Shown: positions 23,916 to 32,870, numbered from the stretch's first letter. The stretch is 37,196 nt of DNA from an uncultured Porphyromonadaceae bacterium (GCA_900555715.1 USMC01000025.1:1-37196); one strand, 5' to 3'. Notes: generated by a model not told the origin, from the sequence alone. Translations and numbers: made by a program.

Positions 23916-26215
23916 GAAGGGCTGCTGAAATACTGAAACTGACGGTGGCAGCGGCAGTATGTGCCGCCGCTCTTGCCGCCTGTTCGACCACATCGCGTAT
24001 TCCTTCCGACGATATGCTCTACACCGGCGTGAAGAAGGTTGTCATAGCGCCTTCCGACAGTGCGAAGATACCTGCCGACGTCGCCTCGTCGGTACGCGAT
24101 GCTGTCGACGTCGCTCCGAACAACTATTTCAAGATGTTCCGCTGGCGCTATCCCTTTCCTTACGGGCTGTGGGTATACAATCACTGGAATGAGCCGAAAA
24201 AAGGTATAGGAAAATGGCTGTACGACAAGCTCGTGGAAGAGCCGGTGCTCGTTTCAGACGTCCGCCCGGAAGTGCGTACGCACATGATAGAACAGATTCT
24301 CGACAACAACGGCTACTTCCGCGGCAAGGCGACATACAGTCTTGTGCAGGGAAGGAACAAGAAGAAAGCGAAAATACTCTACGATGTGCAGCCGGGTCCC
24401 GAATACCCTGTCTGCGGTCTTCAGCTTCTGCCCGACAGCATAAAGCTGTACAGAATGATAGATTCTCTGGCACTGGAGGATGATTATCTCTCTGCCGACC
24501 GTCCCAGATACTGCACCGACTCGCTGAGTGCCGCACGAGTCAGGATTACAAACGAGTTGCGAAACCGCGGCTACTATTACTTCCGTCCGGAATATATCGA
24601 GTATCTCGCCGACAGCATAGTAAGTCCGGGAGAGATAGAGCTGCGCCTGACCCTTGACTCAAGTCTGCCTAAATTCGCTATGGAGCAGTACCGCACAGGG
24701 AACATCACCCTGCATGTCGGCCGGGAACAGGGTGGAGGAGTGCCCGATACGATAAGTCTCAGCCGTGCCACACTCATACAGATGATGCCGTCGAAGCTTC
24801 GGGCAAAGACAATGGACGAATGTATCACGTTCCGAAAGAACAGAATATTCTCGGTGCGCAACATGAACCGCACACAGAGCAATCTGTCACGGCTGGGCAT
24901 ATTCAGAACTATCAGTATCGACGCTGTGCCCGACACTGCTGCCAGAGATGAAAAACTGCTCAACGTAGATATATACTGCACTTTCGACATGCCTCTCGAA
25001 ACATCGCTGGAGGTTAACGTATCGTCGAAATCGAACAGCTATATCGGTCCCGGTGCTTCTTTCGGCGTGACGAACAAGAACATCTTCGGCGGCGGAGAAC
25101 AACTGTCGGTGAAGGTGAACGGCACCTACGAATGGCAGACCGGAAAAGGCAAGGACCGCTCGCTGTTCAACTCATACGAAGTAGGACTTACGGGCTCACT
25201 GGCTTTTCCGAGGCTGCTGGCGCCGAAGTTTGTACCGCGCAGCCGCTATCAGCTCAACTGGACACGTTTCCAGCTGAATGCCGATCTGCTCAACCGGCCG
25301 CACTATTTCAAGATGGCGCAGTTCAACGCTTCAGTCAACTACGACTGGCGTCTCCGGCGCTATGTGAGCAACACTCTGACGCTCTTCAAGCTTACATATA
25401 CTAACCTTATGCATACTACCGCCGATTTCGATTCCATTATGGACGCCAATCCGGCTGTGGCGCAGAGCTTCAGAAGCCAGTTCATACCGCAGATGATGTA
25501 TACTTATGTCTACGACCGCATGTTCGACGCCGACAACGGCATCAACTGGCAGTTCACCGCGCAGGAAGCCGGAAACGTTTTCTGGGCTATATACAGAGCG
25601 TGCGGAATCGACGGCGAGAAACGCCTGTTCGGCACACCTTTCTCGCAATTTGTCAAAGGACAGACCCAGCTGGTCTATAACAGGCGGCTCACAGGCGAGC
25701 ACTGGCTCGTCGGCAGGGTAGCGGCAGGGGCGGCATACGCCTACGGCAATTCGACGGAAGTGCCCTATGCCGAGCAGTTCTATGTCGGCGGCGCGAATTC
25801 TGTCCGCGCTTTCACTGTCAGGTCGATAGGTCCGGGAAGCTATGCTCCTCCGGCAGGGCAGCCCGACGATTATTTCGACCGCACGGGAACGTTTAAGTTC
25901 GAGGCAAACGTCGAGTACCGTTTCCCTATCGTCGGACCGCTTCACGGCGCGCTCTTTGTCGACGCCGGCAATGTGTGGCTGCTTAAAGACGATCCTATGC
26001 GTCCCGGCGGCACACTGCGGGGGAGCACGTTCCTGCGAGACCTCGCTTTGGGAACAGGTTTCGGACTCCGGTTCGACATCAGTATGCTCGTCATCCGCGG
26101 TGACCTCGGCATCGGTATCCATGCCCCGTACGATACAGGGAAAAGAGGATACTACAACATGAAATCGTTTGGCAATTCGCTCGCGTTTCATCTCGCCATT
26201 GGCTATCCCTTCTGA
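23912..26215 (+). CDS. tamL: TamL: Omp85/BamA-family outer-membrane lipoprotein
   Basis: The 767-residue protein begins with a lipoprotein signal and lipobox LAAC (Cys24), the feature that separates Bacteroidota TamL from proteobacterial TamA. POTRA-like domains follow (about 70-330: DNNGYFRGKATYSL, ITNELRNRGYYYFRPEYIEY, NLSRLGIFRTISIDAVPDT). The C-terminal half is the 16-strand Omp85 barrel, with the lid-lock type segment NSVRAFTVRSIGPGSY (about 629-644), an FEANVEYRFPIVGP strand, and a terminal strand ending in IGYPF with the usual final Phe. It is translationally coupled to tamB, and the two form the Tam complex joining inner and outer membranes. Confidence 0.93.
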   Translation: MRRAAEILKLTVAAAVCAAALAACSTTSRIPSDDMLYTGVKKVVIAPSDSAKIPADVASSVRDAVDVAPNNYFKMFRWRYPFPYGLWVYNHWNEPKKGIGKWLYDKLVEEPVLVSDVRPEVRTHMIEQILDNNGYFRGKATYSLVQGRNKKKAKILYDVQPGPEYPVCGLQLLPDSIKLYRMIDSLALEDDYLSADRPRYCTDSLSAARVRITNELRNRGYYYFRPEYIEYLADSIVSPGEIELRLTLDSSLPKFAMEQYRTGNITLHVGREQGGGVPDTISLSRATLIQMMPSKLRAKTMDECITFRKNRIFSVRNMNRTQSNLSRLGIFRTISIDAVPDTAARDEKLLNVDIYCTFDMPLETSLEVNVSSKSNSYIGPGASFGVTNKNIFGGGEQLSVKVNGTYEWQTGKGKDRSLFNSYEVGLTGSLAFPRLLAPKFVPRSRYQLNWTRFQLNADLLNRPHYFKMAQFNASVNYDWRLRRYVSNTLTLFKLTYTNLMHTTADFDSIMDANPAVAQSFRSQFIPQMMYTYVYDRMFDADNGINWQFTAQEAGNVFWAIYRACGIDGEKRLFGTPFSQFVKGQTQLVYNRRLTGEHWLVGRVAAGAAYAYGNSTEVPYAEQFYVGGANSVRAFTVRSIGPGSYAPPAGQPDDYFDRTGTFKFEANVEYRFPIVGPLHGALFVDAGNVWLLKDDPMRPGGTLRGSTFLRDLALGTGFGLRFDISMLVIRGDLGIGIHAPYDTGKRGYYNMKSFGNSLAFHLAIGYPF

Positions 26216-26251
26216 TAAAATGGCTCATTTGGCATAAAAATGCTTAAAAAT

Positions 26252-26270
26252 GAGAACTATCGTTGTTCTC
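26252..26270. repeat. Small inverted repeat overlapping the -33 element
   Basis: GAGAAC (26252-26257) and GTTCTC (26265-26270) flank a 7-nt spacer; the right arm overlaps the TTG of the next promoter. It may end the tamBL transcript or be an operator for the next gene. Confidence 0.4.
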
Positions 26271-26293
26271 CTGACAAAAAACGAGTATTTTTG
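26263..26293 (+). promoter_or_regulatory. Promoter of the secreted low-complexity protein gene
   Basis: TTG at 26263-26265 and TATTTTTG (a perfect TAnnTTTG) at 26286-26293 are 20 bp apart. The expected leader is about 65 nt. Confidence 0.75.
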
Positions 26294-26364
26294 TAATGCG
26301 GACGTTAAACTGTATTGATTCGGAAGCGTCTAAGTATTAAATAATATTTTAAAGGAATACGACA

Positions 26365-27564
26365 ATGAAAAAGGTCACCATCAAATTAGCATTCCTGGCT
26401 TTTGCAGCAGTCCTCGTCGCTCCTCTGAGCATGTCGGCGCAAGACTACGATGACCTCTATTATTCGCCTTCGAAAGCTAAAAAGGAACGCAAGGCAAAAG
26501 AAGAGGCGCGTGCCCGCGCACTGGCGGCAGAGCGTGCTGCCCGCGAATACTCTGCGGCAGACACGTATGATACCACGCCCGACAGGCCTCTTTCGATGGA
26601 TGTCGACGCATATAACCGGCGCACCGTCGATGAAACGCAGGCGCCTGCCGCTGCACGCGCTGCCGAAGGAAGCGACTTCTCTTATACAAGGCGTATCGAG
26701 CGATATCACAATCCCGATGTAGTGTCGTCGTCGAAAGACGAAGAACTCAAGGAGTACTACTACAATACTCCCTCTGAGTCGGACATAAACATATATGTGA
26801 TAAACAGCATAGACCCATATTATGCCTGGAATACATTCTGGCCCACATACTCATGGAACAATCCGTACTTCTGGAACTCATGGTATGATCCGTTCTTCGG
26901 ACCGACCTTCAGCTTCTCGTTCGGCTACAACCCTTGGTTCGGTATGAGCTGGGGGTGGAACTCTCCGTGGTACGGTCCTTCGTGGGGCTGGAGCTGGGGC
27001 TGGAACTCTCCGTGGCATCCCTCGTGGGGATGGGGTCCCGGATGGGGACATGTTCCTCCGCCACCGCCCGGACATGGTCCCGGCTATCGTCCCGGACGTC
27101 CGAGCTGGGCTGTCAACAACCCCGGCACATCGAGACCCCGCCGCCCGAACGCATATCAGGGTGCCAACAGGCATAATTCGTTCGACCAGAACCGTCCCGG
27201 TGCGATGGGGCAGGGCAACCGACGTCCCGGCAACGGCAGCAACGACGGCTATCACTCCGCTCCAGGCAGCAACGGCAATCACAACTATATGCCGTCGAAC
27301 AACAGCCGGAGGGGCAGCGGAAACAGCCGCTACGGCAACTCGTCTTCTTCTCCGCGCAACAACAGCGGCAGCTACAACAACGACACACGCCGCAACTCAA
27401 ACAATAACAGCGGTAGCAACTACAACCGAGGCAGCAATTACAACAGCGGAAGCAACCGGGGCAGCTACAACAGCGGCGGAAGCTACGGCAGCGGTCGCGG
27501 CAGCAGCTACGGTAGCGGAAGCCGGGGCGGCGGAGGTGGTGCTTCGCACGGACGTCGTCGCTGA
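26365..27564 (+). CDS. Secreted low-complexity protein: Trp/Gly/Pro-rich core and Asn/Ser/Gly/Arg-rich tail
   Basis: A standard signal peptide (MKKVTIKLAFLAFAAVLVAP, cleavage probably near the SAQ at 24-26) is followed by a charged Lys/Arg/Glu/Ala helix (about 36-62). An ordered-looking segment, NIYVINSIDPYYAWNTFW, comes next. Then comes a core of repeated aromatic blocks (SWGWNSPWYGPSWGW, WGWNSPWHPSWGWGPGW), and from about residue 250 a long Asn/Ser/Gly/Tyr/Arg tail ending in GRRR. I recognise no catalytic family. The composition resembles prion-like or adhesive extracellular polymers and suggests a matrix, fibre or surface-coating role. Codon choice remains typical of the genome. It has its own promoter and terminator. 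Related proteins are seen as hypothetical in gut Bacteroidales, to my memory. Confidence 0.85.
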   Translation: MKKVTIKLAFLAFAAVLVAPLSMSAQDYDDLYYSPSKAKKERKAKEEARARALAAERAAREYSAADTYDTTPDRPLSMDVDAYNRRTVDETQAPAAARAAEGSDFSYTRRIERYHNPDVVSSSKDEELKEYYYNTPSESDINIYVINSIDPYYAWNTFWPTYSWNNPYFWNSWYDPFFGPTFSFSFGYNPWFGMSWGWNSPWYGPSWGWSWGWNSPWHPSWGWGPGWGHVPPPPPGHGPGYRPGRPSWAVNNPGTSRPRRPNAYQGANRHNSFDQNRPGAMGQGNRRPGNGSNDGYHSAPGSNGNHNYMPSNNSRRGSGNSRYGNSSSSPRNNSGSYNNDTRRNSNNNSGSNYNRGSNYNSGSNRGSYNSGGSYGSGRGSSYGSGSRGGGGGASHGRRR

Positions 27565-27573
27565 CATCACAAG

Positions 27574-27613
27574 GCGACCATTTGCCTGCCGTGGCATGGT
27601 CGCTTTGCTTTTA
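27574..27613 (+). terminator. Terminator of the low-complexity protein gene
   Basis: GCGACCAT (27574-27581) pairs with ATGGTCGC (27596-27603), followed by TTTGCTTTTA, 10 bp after the stop codon. Confidence 0.8.
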
Positions 27614-27701
27614 CCTAACAAACCGTCGCCTCCCGAAAACCCAAGTGCCGAGGCAATTGTTTTTAAAGTATCTCTCCTATAATTAACTTCAACTGTTTAT
27701 T

Positions 27702-29315
27702 ATGAAAAGAAGAATATTATTTGCGCTCGGTGCGGTAGCTATTGCTACTGGTAGCGTCTTCGCGCAGACTGCCATAGATGCATACACCGTTTCGCCGACC
27801 CAATTGCGCGGCTCGGCGCGCTTTATATCCATGGGCGGTGCCTTCACATCGCTCGGCGGAGATCTTACGTGTATGACTCAGAATCCCGCCGGTCTCGGAC
27901 TGTACCGCACGAGCGACATCGGTCTCACTTTCGACATCAGTATCAGGAGAAACACTGCCCTGACAAACGTCGGATCATATAAGACCGATCAGACGAAGGG
28001 ATATTTCGACAATTTCGGATATGTAGGCGTTTCGCTCAACGAAAATTCTGCTCTCAAGGCTTTTCAATGGGGATTAGGCTATAACCGTCTTGCTACGTTC
28101 AACCGCAAGATAAACGGCTATAACAATCCTGCGCAGGGGTCTCTTACAAATTATATCGCAAGCATCACCAACGGAGTGCCTTCCGGTGCGCTTCTGGAGA
28201 CAGAAGATTACGACCCCTATCTCGACGGCAGCGACGACTGGCTGTCGATTCTCGCCTATAACTCGATGATGATTTCAGACAATGGCGCCGACGACCAGTA
28301 TACCGGTCTGAGAAACAATCTCACCAAAGGCGACGCTCTCTATTCGACTGTCGAATCAGGCTACGTCGATGAATATAATATAGATTTTGCCGGAAACGTC
28401 TCGGATGTGGTTTTCTGGGGTCTCGGACTGGGCATCGTCGACATGAATTATAGCCGTTTTGCCACATACTCCGAAAGCATGGAGAATGCCACGGTATATG
28501 ATAAAAACTCCGATGCGCTCGTAAACGGAAATGCCGGCTACAATCTTTATAACACCAAGTATATCAACGGATCGGGCGTAAATCTCAAATTCGGTCTCAT
28601 CTTCCGCCCCATCGAGTCGCTGCGTATCGGCATGGCGATACACACGCCAACATGGCTTCATGTCGACCACAGCGGATATGCCGACACCGACTTCAACTAC
28701 ACTCCCGACCCCGACAGCCCGGACGCTGTAACCGAATCGGGCGATTACTCGACTCCCGACTACACTTACCGCTCGCGTCTGCATACGCCGTGGCGGTTCA
28801 TGGTGGGTGCGTCGATGATTCTCGGCGGCCAGGCAATTGTCAGCGCCGACTACGAGCGGGTGGCATATAATGATATGCGCATAAAGACCTATAGGTCCGA
28901 TTTCTTCGGCGACAGCTTCGAATCCGACCCGGTAGCGAACGGCGATATCAAATCTATGTGCCGCGCGGCGAATATCTTCCGTGTTGGTCTCGAATACCGT
29001 ATTTCGCGCAACGTAAGCGCACGCGCCGGATACAACTACCAGGCTTCGTCAGTGACTAACCGCGCGAAGGACGGTCAGTTCGAGATTCCGACCGCAGGAA
29101 CCGACCCGAGCTTCAACCTCAACAACGATACAAATAATTTCAGCCTCGGCATAGGCTACCGCTACGGAGGATGGTATATCGACGCAGCATATCAGTATAC
29201 CCGCCAGACCGGATCATTCCACGCATTCACAACATACGGCGACAATATCGCGCCGTCTGCCAAAGTGACTACCACGCACAACAACATCGTCATATCGACA
29301 GGTATCAGGTTCTGA
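27702..29315 (+). CDS. OmpP1/FadL/TodX-like outer-membrane beta-barrel protein
   Basis: The 537-residue protein has a signal peptide (MKRRILFALGAVAIATGSVF, cleavage after FAQ) and a barrel whose N-terminus reads LRGSARFISMGGAFTSLGGD and MTQNPAGLGLYR. This SAR-MGGAF-NPAGL pattern is the mark of the OmpP1/FadL-like and PorV-like family in Bacteroidota. Alternating strands continue to a last strand NNIVISTGIRF with terminal Phe, as needed for Bam recognition. Family members take up hydrophobic compounds or serve as shuttle proteins of secretion systems; no type IX secretion genes are in the window, so transport of hydrophobic substrates is the default. It is 137 bp from the upstream gene, with a terminator between. 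Confidence 0.87.
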   Translation: MKRRILFALGAVAIATGSVFAQTAIDAYTVSPTQLRGSARFISMGGAFTSLGGDLTCMTQNPAGLGLYRTSDIGLTFDISIRRNTALTNVGSYKTDQTKGYFDNFGYVGVSLNENSALKAFQWGLGYNRLATFNRKINGYNNPAQGSLTNYIASITNGVPSGALLETEDYDPYLDGSDDWLSILAYNSMMISDNGADDQYTGLRNNLTKGDALYSTVESGYVDEYNIDFAGNVSDVVFWGLGLGIVDMNYSRFATYSESMENATVYDKNSDALVNGNAGYNLYNTKYINGSGVNLKFGLIFRPIESLRIGMAIHTPTWLHVDHSGYADTDFNYTPDPDSPDAVTESGDYSTPDYTYRSRLHTPWRFMVGASMILGGQAIVSADYERVAYNDMRIKTYRSDFFGDSFESDPVANGDIKSMCRAANIFRVGLEYRISRNVSARAGYNYQASSVTNRAKDGQFEIPTAGTDPSFNLNNDTNNFSLGIGYRYGGWYIDAAYQYTRQTGSFHAFTTYGDNIAPSAKVTTTHNNIVISTGIRF

Positions 29316-29331
29316 TTCGGAATTTTTTCGC

Positions 29332-29339
29332 TAATTTTG
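29332..29339 (+). promoter_or_regulatory. -7 box of the queA promoter
   Basis: TAATTTTG at 29332-29339 is a perfect -7 element 16 bp before the queA ATG. No clear -33 TTTG is present at the expected distance. The leader would be about 10 nt. Confidence 0.6.
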
Positions 29340-29355
29340 CGGAAAATTCTCAGAA

Positions 29356-30579
29356 ATGGATCCTCGCGACATTAAAATAGAAGATTATAACTACCCCTTG
29401 TCCAGCGAGCGGATCGCACAGCATCCGCTCGCTGTTCGTGATTCCTGCAAGCTGCTCGAATATGATGGCACGTCCATCACCGACCATGTATTCAACGAGC
29501 TGCCCGCACTTCTGCCTCCCGGTTCCGTGCTTGTCTGCAACAACACGCGTGTGATAAACGCCCGGCTGAGGTTCAACAAGACCACCGGTGCGCTTATCGA
29601 AATTTTTTGTCTCGAACCGGCACACCCCGCCGACTATGCTCAGTCGTTCGCCGCACACGGGCAGTGCAGCTGGCACTGTCTGGTAGGCAATGCAAAAAAA
29701 TGGAAAGACGGAAAACTCCAGACAACGGTTCAGACAGCCTCCGGAACGACAGTCCTTACAGCCGAGCGCGCCGACAACATTATCGCACCCGACAATTCGC
29801 GAACTATCTTGTTCTGCTGGGATAACGATGCCGTCTCATTTTCCGACATCATCGCCGCCATCGGTGAAATCCCCATTCCTCCATATCTGAACCGCAGTTC
29901 GGAAGAAGCCGACAAGGATGACTATCAGACCGTCTACAGCCACATCGACGGCTCCGTAGCCGCTCCTACAGCCGGTCTGCACTTCACGCCCGAGCTGATG
30001 AAGCACATCGCAGACAGAGAAATAGACATTCAGGAAGTGACCCTGCACGTCGGCGCCGGAACATTCCGCCCAGTCAAAAGCGACCGTATCGGCGAACATG
30101 ACATGCACAGCGAACTCATCGCCGTGCCCCGCAGCGTCATCGCAGAACTTGCCCGCGTTGCAGGAAAAAAGCAGATAACAGCCGTAGGGACAACAAGCGT
30201 CCGCACGCTCGAAAGCTTGTGGCACATCGGGCGGCTCATCATAGAAGAAAAATGGGACGGCGAAGTGCCGCAGTGGACTCCATATCAGCAGTCATCCGAA
30301 CCGACAGCCGCCGAGGCGCTCCTTGCCGTCTGCCGCTATCTCGACAGCCGAGGCGACGATACCCTCGTCGCCCATACACGCATAATCATAGCACCGGGAT
30401 ATAAGTATCGGATAGTCGATGCTATGATAACGAACTTCCACCAGCCACAGTCGACCCTGCTGCTGCTCGTATCGGCTTTTATCGGCGAACAGTGGCGTGA
30501 AGTATATCGTCATGCCCTCGACAGCGGATATCGCTTCCTGAGCTACGGAGACGCCTGTTTATTCCATCGGGCGAACTGA
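29356..30579 (+). CDS. queA: S-adenosylmethionine:tRNA ribosyltransferase-isomerase
   Basis: QueA moves the ribosyl group of SAM to 7-aminomethyl-7-deazaguanine in tRNA, forming epoxyqueuosine at the wobble base. The 407-residue protein shows the family's DYNYPLSSERIAQHPL start, LVCNNTRVINARL, the signature SVAAPTAGLHFTPELM (near 196-211), VTLHVGAGTFRPVK and the C-terminal TNFHQPQSTLLLLVSAF. It is slightly longer than E. coli QueA (356) because of insertions, as in other Bacteroidales. It is the only queuosine gene in the window and appears to be a single transcription unit. Confidence 0.97.
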   Translation: MDPRDIKIEDYNYPLSSERIAQHPLAVRDSCKLLEYDGTSITDHVFNELPALLPPGSVLVCNNTRVINARLRFNKTTGALIEIFCLEPAHPADYAQSFAAHGQCSWHCLVGNAKKWKDGKLQTTVQTASGTTVLTAERADNIIAPDNSRTILFCWDNDAVSFSDIIAAIGEIPIPPYLNRSSEEADKDDYQTVYSHIDGSVAAPTAGLHFTPELMKHIADREIDIQEVTLHVGAGTFRPVKSDRIGEHDMHSELIAVPRSVIAELARVAGKKQITAVGTTSVRTLESLWHIGRLIIEEKWDGEVPQWTPYQQSSEPTAAEALLAVCRYLDSRGDDTLVAHTRIIIAPGYKYRIVDAMITNFHQPQSTLLLLVSAFIGEQWREVYRHALDSGYRFLSYGDACLFHRAN

Positions 30580-30657
30580 ACCTTTGCAACACCGTCGGCG
30601 TTAATCATAATGCGTGACAGAAGTCGCGCAATGTTACTAATAACTGACATTACAATT

Positions 30658-31008
30658 ATGGATTACGACGTAAAAGCAAAAGAAGCCGCTGCAGCCGCAG
30701 CAGCTCAGATTTCGGAAGAAGCAGCACAGGTATCCGGAGCAGCAGCAAAAGTAGCAGCTCAGGAAAAAGCGCAGGCAACTGTCGAAACTGTGAAAAATAA
30801 GGTTCTCGACACAATCGACAGCCTCAAAGACAAATACGACCAGCAGAAATCCGACCCGACCTCAACTATGAACAAAGTGAAAGATGCTGCAGGAAAAGTA
30901 TCGGAAAATCTCAAAGAAAAAACAGCAGGATTAGTCGACAAAAGCGGCGACATTCTCGACAATCTTGCCGACAAAGCACACGGATTAGCCGATAAGATGG
31001 GCAAATAG
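30658..31008 (+). CDS. Small Ala/Lys-rich helical protein (LEA/YtxH-like)
   Basis: I start it at ATG 30658 (MDYDVKAKEAAAAAAAQ, 116 residues); an in-frame ATG at 30610 would prepend an unrelated-looking 16 residues. The sequence has no signal peptide, no Cys and almost no aromatic residues. It consists of amphipathic 11-residue-like repeats (TVETVKNKVLDTIDSLKDKY, MNKVKDAAGKVSENLKEKTA, SGDILDNLADKAHGLADKMG). This composition resembles LEA-like, apolipoprotein-like or YtxH/DUF883-type stress proteins, which may bind membranes or the ribosome surface. No function can be assigned. It lies alone between queA and a palindrome-rich spacer. Confidence 0.75.
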   Translation: MDYDVKAKEAAAAAAAQISEEAAQVSGAAAKVAAQEKAQATVETVKNKVLDTIDSLKDKYDQQKSDPTSTMNKVKDAAGKVSENLKEKTAGLVDKSGDILDNLADKAHGLADKMGK

Positions 31009-31018
31009 CAAACGGCGT

Positions 31019-31041
31019 GGCTGCTACTATACGTAGCAGCC
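31019..31041 (+). terminator. Hairpin after the Ala/Lys-rich gene
   Basis: GGCTGCTAC (31019-31027) pairs perfectly with GTAGCAGCC (31033-31041) around a 5-nt loop, 10 bp after the stop codon. No T tract follows, so it is either a weak terminator or part of a larger structured element. Confidence 0.5.
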
Positions 31042-31159
31042 CGTCACATCCCGCGCGGCAAATGCCGTCACTTCCGCATTAGCTACGTAAAAACAAGCCT
31101 CGCTTGCGAGGCGTCGGTACAGAATGTAAACAATCTCTAAAATACGCTTCGTCGTGTTA

Positions 31160-32838
31160 TTTCCTGACTTTGACAATGGGTCACCCAAAATTGATTTAGT
31201 CCGGGAGTAATGGTGCAATTCGGCGTTCCTCTTCTGTTTTGAGCAGAGTACGCGTGCTGATTGTCCCGTCTTGAAGCCGGATGCTTACCGTCGAGATTGT
31301 TTTGGCTATGTCCAGTACCTTGTCGACGCTTAAGTCGATACCGAGCAGTCGCAACAGGCGTTCAAGCTCCTTGTAGAGTTTATAGGCGACAAAGCAGATG
31401 CATATGTGCGCTTCGATGCGTCGTTCGGTGAAGTGAAATATCGGCCGTGCCTCGAGGGTGCCTTTGGTGATACGGAAGGCTCGCTCGACAACCCACAGCC
31501 CATGGTATTGGTCGATTACCTCACCGGCGGTCAGGTCGGTGTTAGTGATGTAGCTTTTTAGTCCGTCCCATCTGGCGTCGGCGGCTATTTTGTCCTCGTC
31601 GATGCTGACCATGACGTCGTTTTCGATGACGAGGAATTTATTATATCCCCTCTGGTTGACGTTTCTCTTGTTGATTTTGCCAGAAGAATAGGCTTTGCGC
31701 AGCCGCTGTATGCCTTTGTCGCGGTTGTGGCGATCTTTGGCGGCACGTTGTTCCGAATAACTGACAATGATGCGCTCGTCGCCGTTGATGACGGTCTCAT
31801 TGAGCTTATACGGGGCTTTTTCCAACGACAGAACCCAGTCCTGAACCGATTTGGACTCTTTCTTTATGCGACCTCCGAGAATGAACTTGTATCCTGCCTG
31901 TTTGAGCAGCGCGATGTTCTTTCTCGACAACAATCCGGCATCGGCAACGACAATGAAGTCGGTCAGCGAGAACCGCTGCACGAAGTCATCGATTATCGGT
32001 ATCATTGTCCTTCCCTCGTATTGTCCTCCGTTGAAGATGTTGTATGATAGCGGATATCCGTCGCGGCTTACCAGCAGTCCCAGAACTATCTGCGACTCGG
32101 CGGTCTTGCCGTCTTTCGAGAACCCCGGTGAACGGAGCGCGTCCTCACGTGCCGTCTCAAAATACAGCGTCGTCACGTCATAGAACACAATGCCTATCCG
32201 GCCTCCGAGAAGCTTGCGGGTATGCTCAACGCTGATCTGCTGTATCTGCTCACGCCGGGTATCGTAGAGCGTGTCCATGTAACGGTATATCTGATGAAGA
32301 CGGTAGTCCTCCCTGAAACAGCGCTTCAGATACTCGACAGTCGCAACTTTGCTTTTTGGTTCGCAGACCCGGGCGATGGTTAATGAACGAAGCACCTCGT
32401 CACCAATCGCACCGAATCCCACACCGTCATAAATCCGGCTGAGGATAACGCGGGGCGCGTCATGGCGCACATCTACGATGCGGTCGAAGAACATGTCCGC
32501 CTCTTCCTGATGCGAAACCGGCGCCGCGCATTCAAAATCCAAAACTCCCTGACCACCATACCGTGCGATGTAATCCTTTGCCTGTCGTTCCAAATCCTTC
32601 AGTTCTTCTTCAACTTTTGAAGACCCCAGTGAGCGTATCAATCTGTTGCGTCCGTTCCTTTTGTCAAGAATCTGGACGCTATACGAACCACTTTTATTTG
32701 GCTTGCGGCGGATAAACATACCGCAAATTTACAAAATTTAAGAACGGGTCACCCAAAAGTTATTACACAAAATCGCTTTGTCGCTGATTATCAATATCCG
32801 TCCGGGAAACTTGTTCGAAAAATGTCAAAGTCAGGAAA
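31160..32838 (-). mobile_element. IS1634-family insertion sequence, apparently intact
   Basis: Terminal inverted repeats TTTCCTGACTTTGACA at 31160-31175 and its exact complement at 32823-32838 enclose a single transposase gene. The total of about 1.68 kb suits the family. Inside the ends, the 13-mer GGGTCACCCAAAA appears as a direct repeat at 31178-31190 and 32746-32758 and may be a transposase-binding site. No clear target duplication could be seen in the AT-rich flanks. The right end abuts the T tract of the ddl terminator. Confidence 0.85.
31196..32719 (-). CDS. IS1634-family DDE transposase
   Basis: The 507-residue protein begins MFIRRKPNKSGSYSVQILDK. It shows the DDE/RNase H-like core: VFYDVTTLYFE (first Asp, about 190-200), DFIVVADAGLLSRKN (second Asp, about 258-272), and YHGLWVVERAFRITKGTLEARP (about 420-441), whose Glu falls in the Y-(2)-R-(3)-E-(6)-K-like signature of IS4-clan enzymes. 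FHFTERRIEAHICICFVAYK is the conserved IS1634 block after it. The frame is uninterrupted and fills the element, so transposition competence is plausible. It is transcribed against the upstream Ala/Lys-rich gene and in the same direction as ddl. Confidence 0.92.
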   Translation of the reverse strand: MFIRRKPNKSGSYSVQILDKRNGRNRLIRSLGSSKVEEELKDLERQAKDYIARYGGQGVLDFECAAPVSHQEEADMFFDRIVDVRHDAPRVILSRIYDGVGFGAIGDEVLRSLTIARVCEPKSKVATVEYLKRCFREDYRLHQIYRYMDTLYDTRREQIQQISVEHTRKLLGGRIGIVFYDVTTLYFETAREDALRSPGFSKDGKTAESQIVLGLLVSRDGYPLSYNIFNGGQYEGRTMIPIIDDFVQRFSLTDFIVVADAGLLSRKNIALLKQAGYKFILGGRIKKESKSVQDWVLSLEKAPYKLNETVINGDERIIVSYSEQRAAKDRHNRDKGIQRLRKAYSSGKINKRNVNQRGYNKFLVIENDVMVSIDEDKIAADARWDGLKSYITNTDLTAGEVIDQYHGLWVVERAFRITKGTLEARPIFHFTERRIEAHICICFVAYKLYKELERLLRLLGIDLSVDKVLDIAKTISTVSIRLQDGTISTRTLLKTEEERRIAPLLPD

Positions 32839-32870
32839 AAATCCCTCAATATGACGTAATTGAGGGATTT
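32839..32870 (-). terminator. Terminator of the hydrolase-Mur ligase-ddl operon
   Basis: AAATCCCTCAAT (32839-32850) and ATTGAGGGATTT (32859-32870) are perfectly complementary. On the minus strand the hairpin is followed by a run of T that merges with the end of the insertion sequence (TTTCCTGAC). It lies about 25 bp after the ddl stop codon. Confidence 0.85.

Noticed and set aside
27050..27682. Plus-strand +1 frame of 210 codons rich in Ala/Thr overlapping the low-complexity gene
   Set aside because: It arises from reading repetitive codons out of frame and runs into the terminator and spacer.
31027..31218. Minus-strand frame of 63 codons between the Ala/Lys-rich gene and the transposase
   Set aside because: It crosses the insertion-sequence end and the palindromic spacer, so it is a product of the junction.
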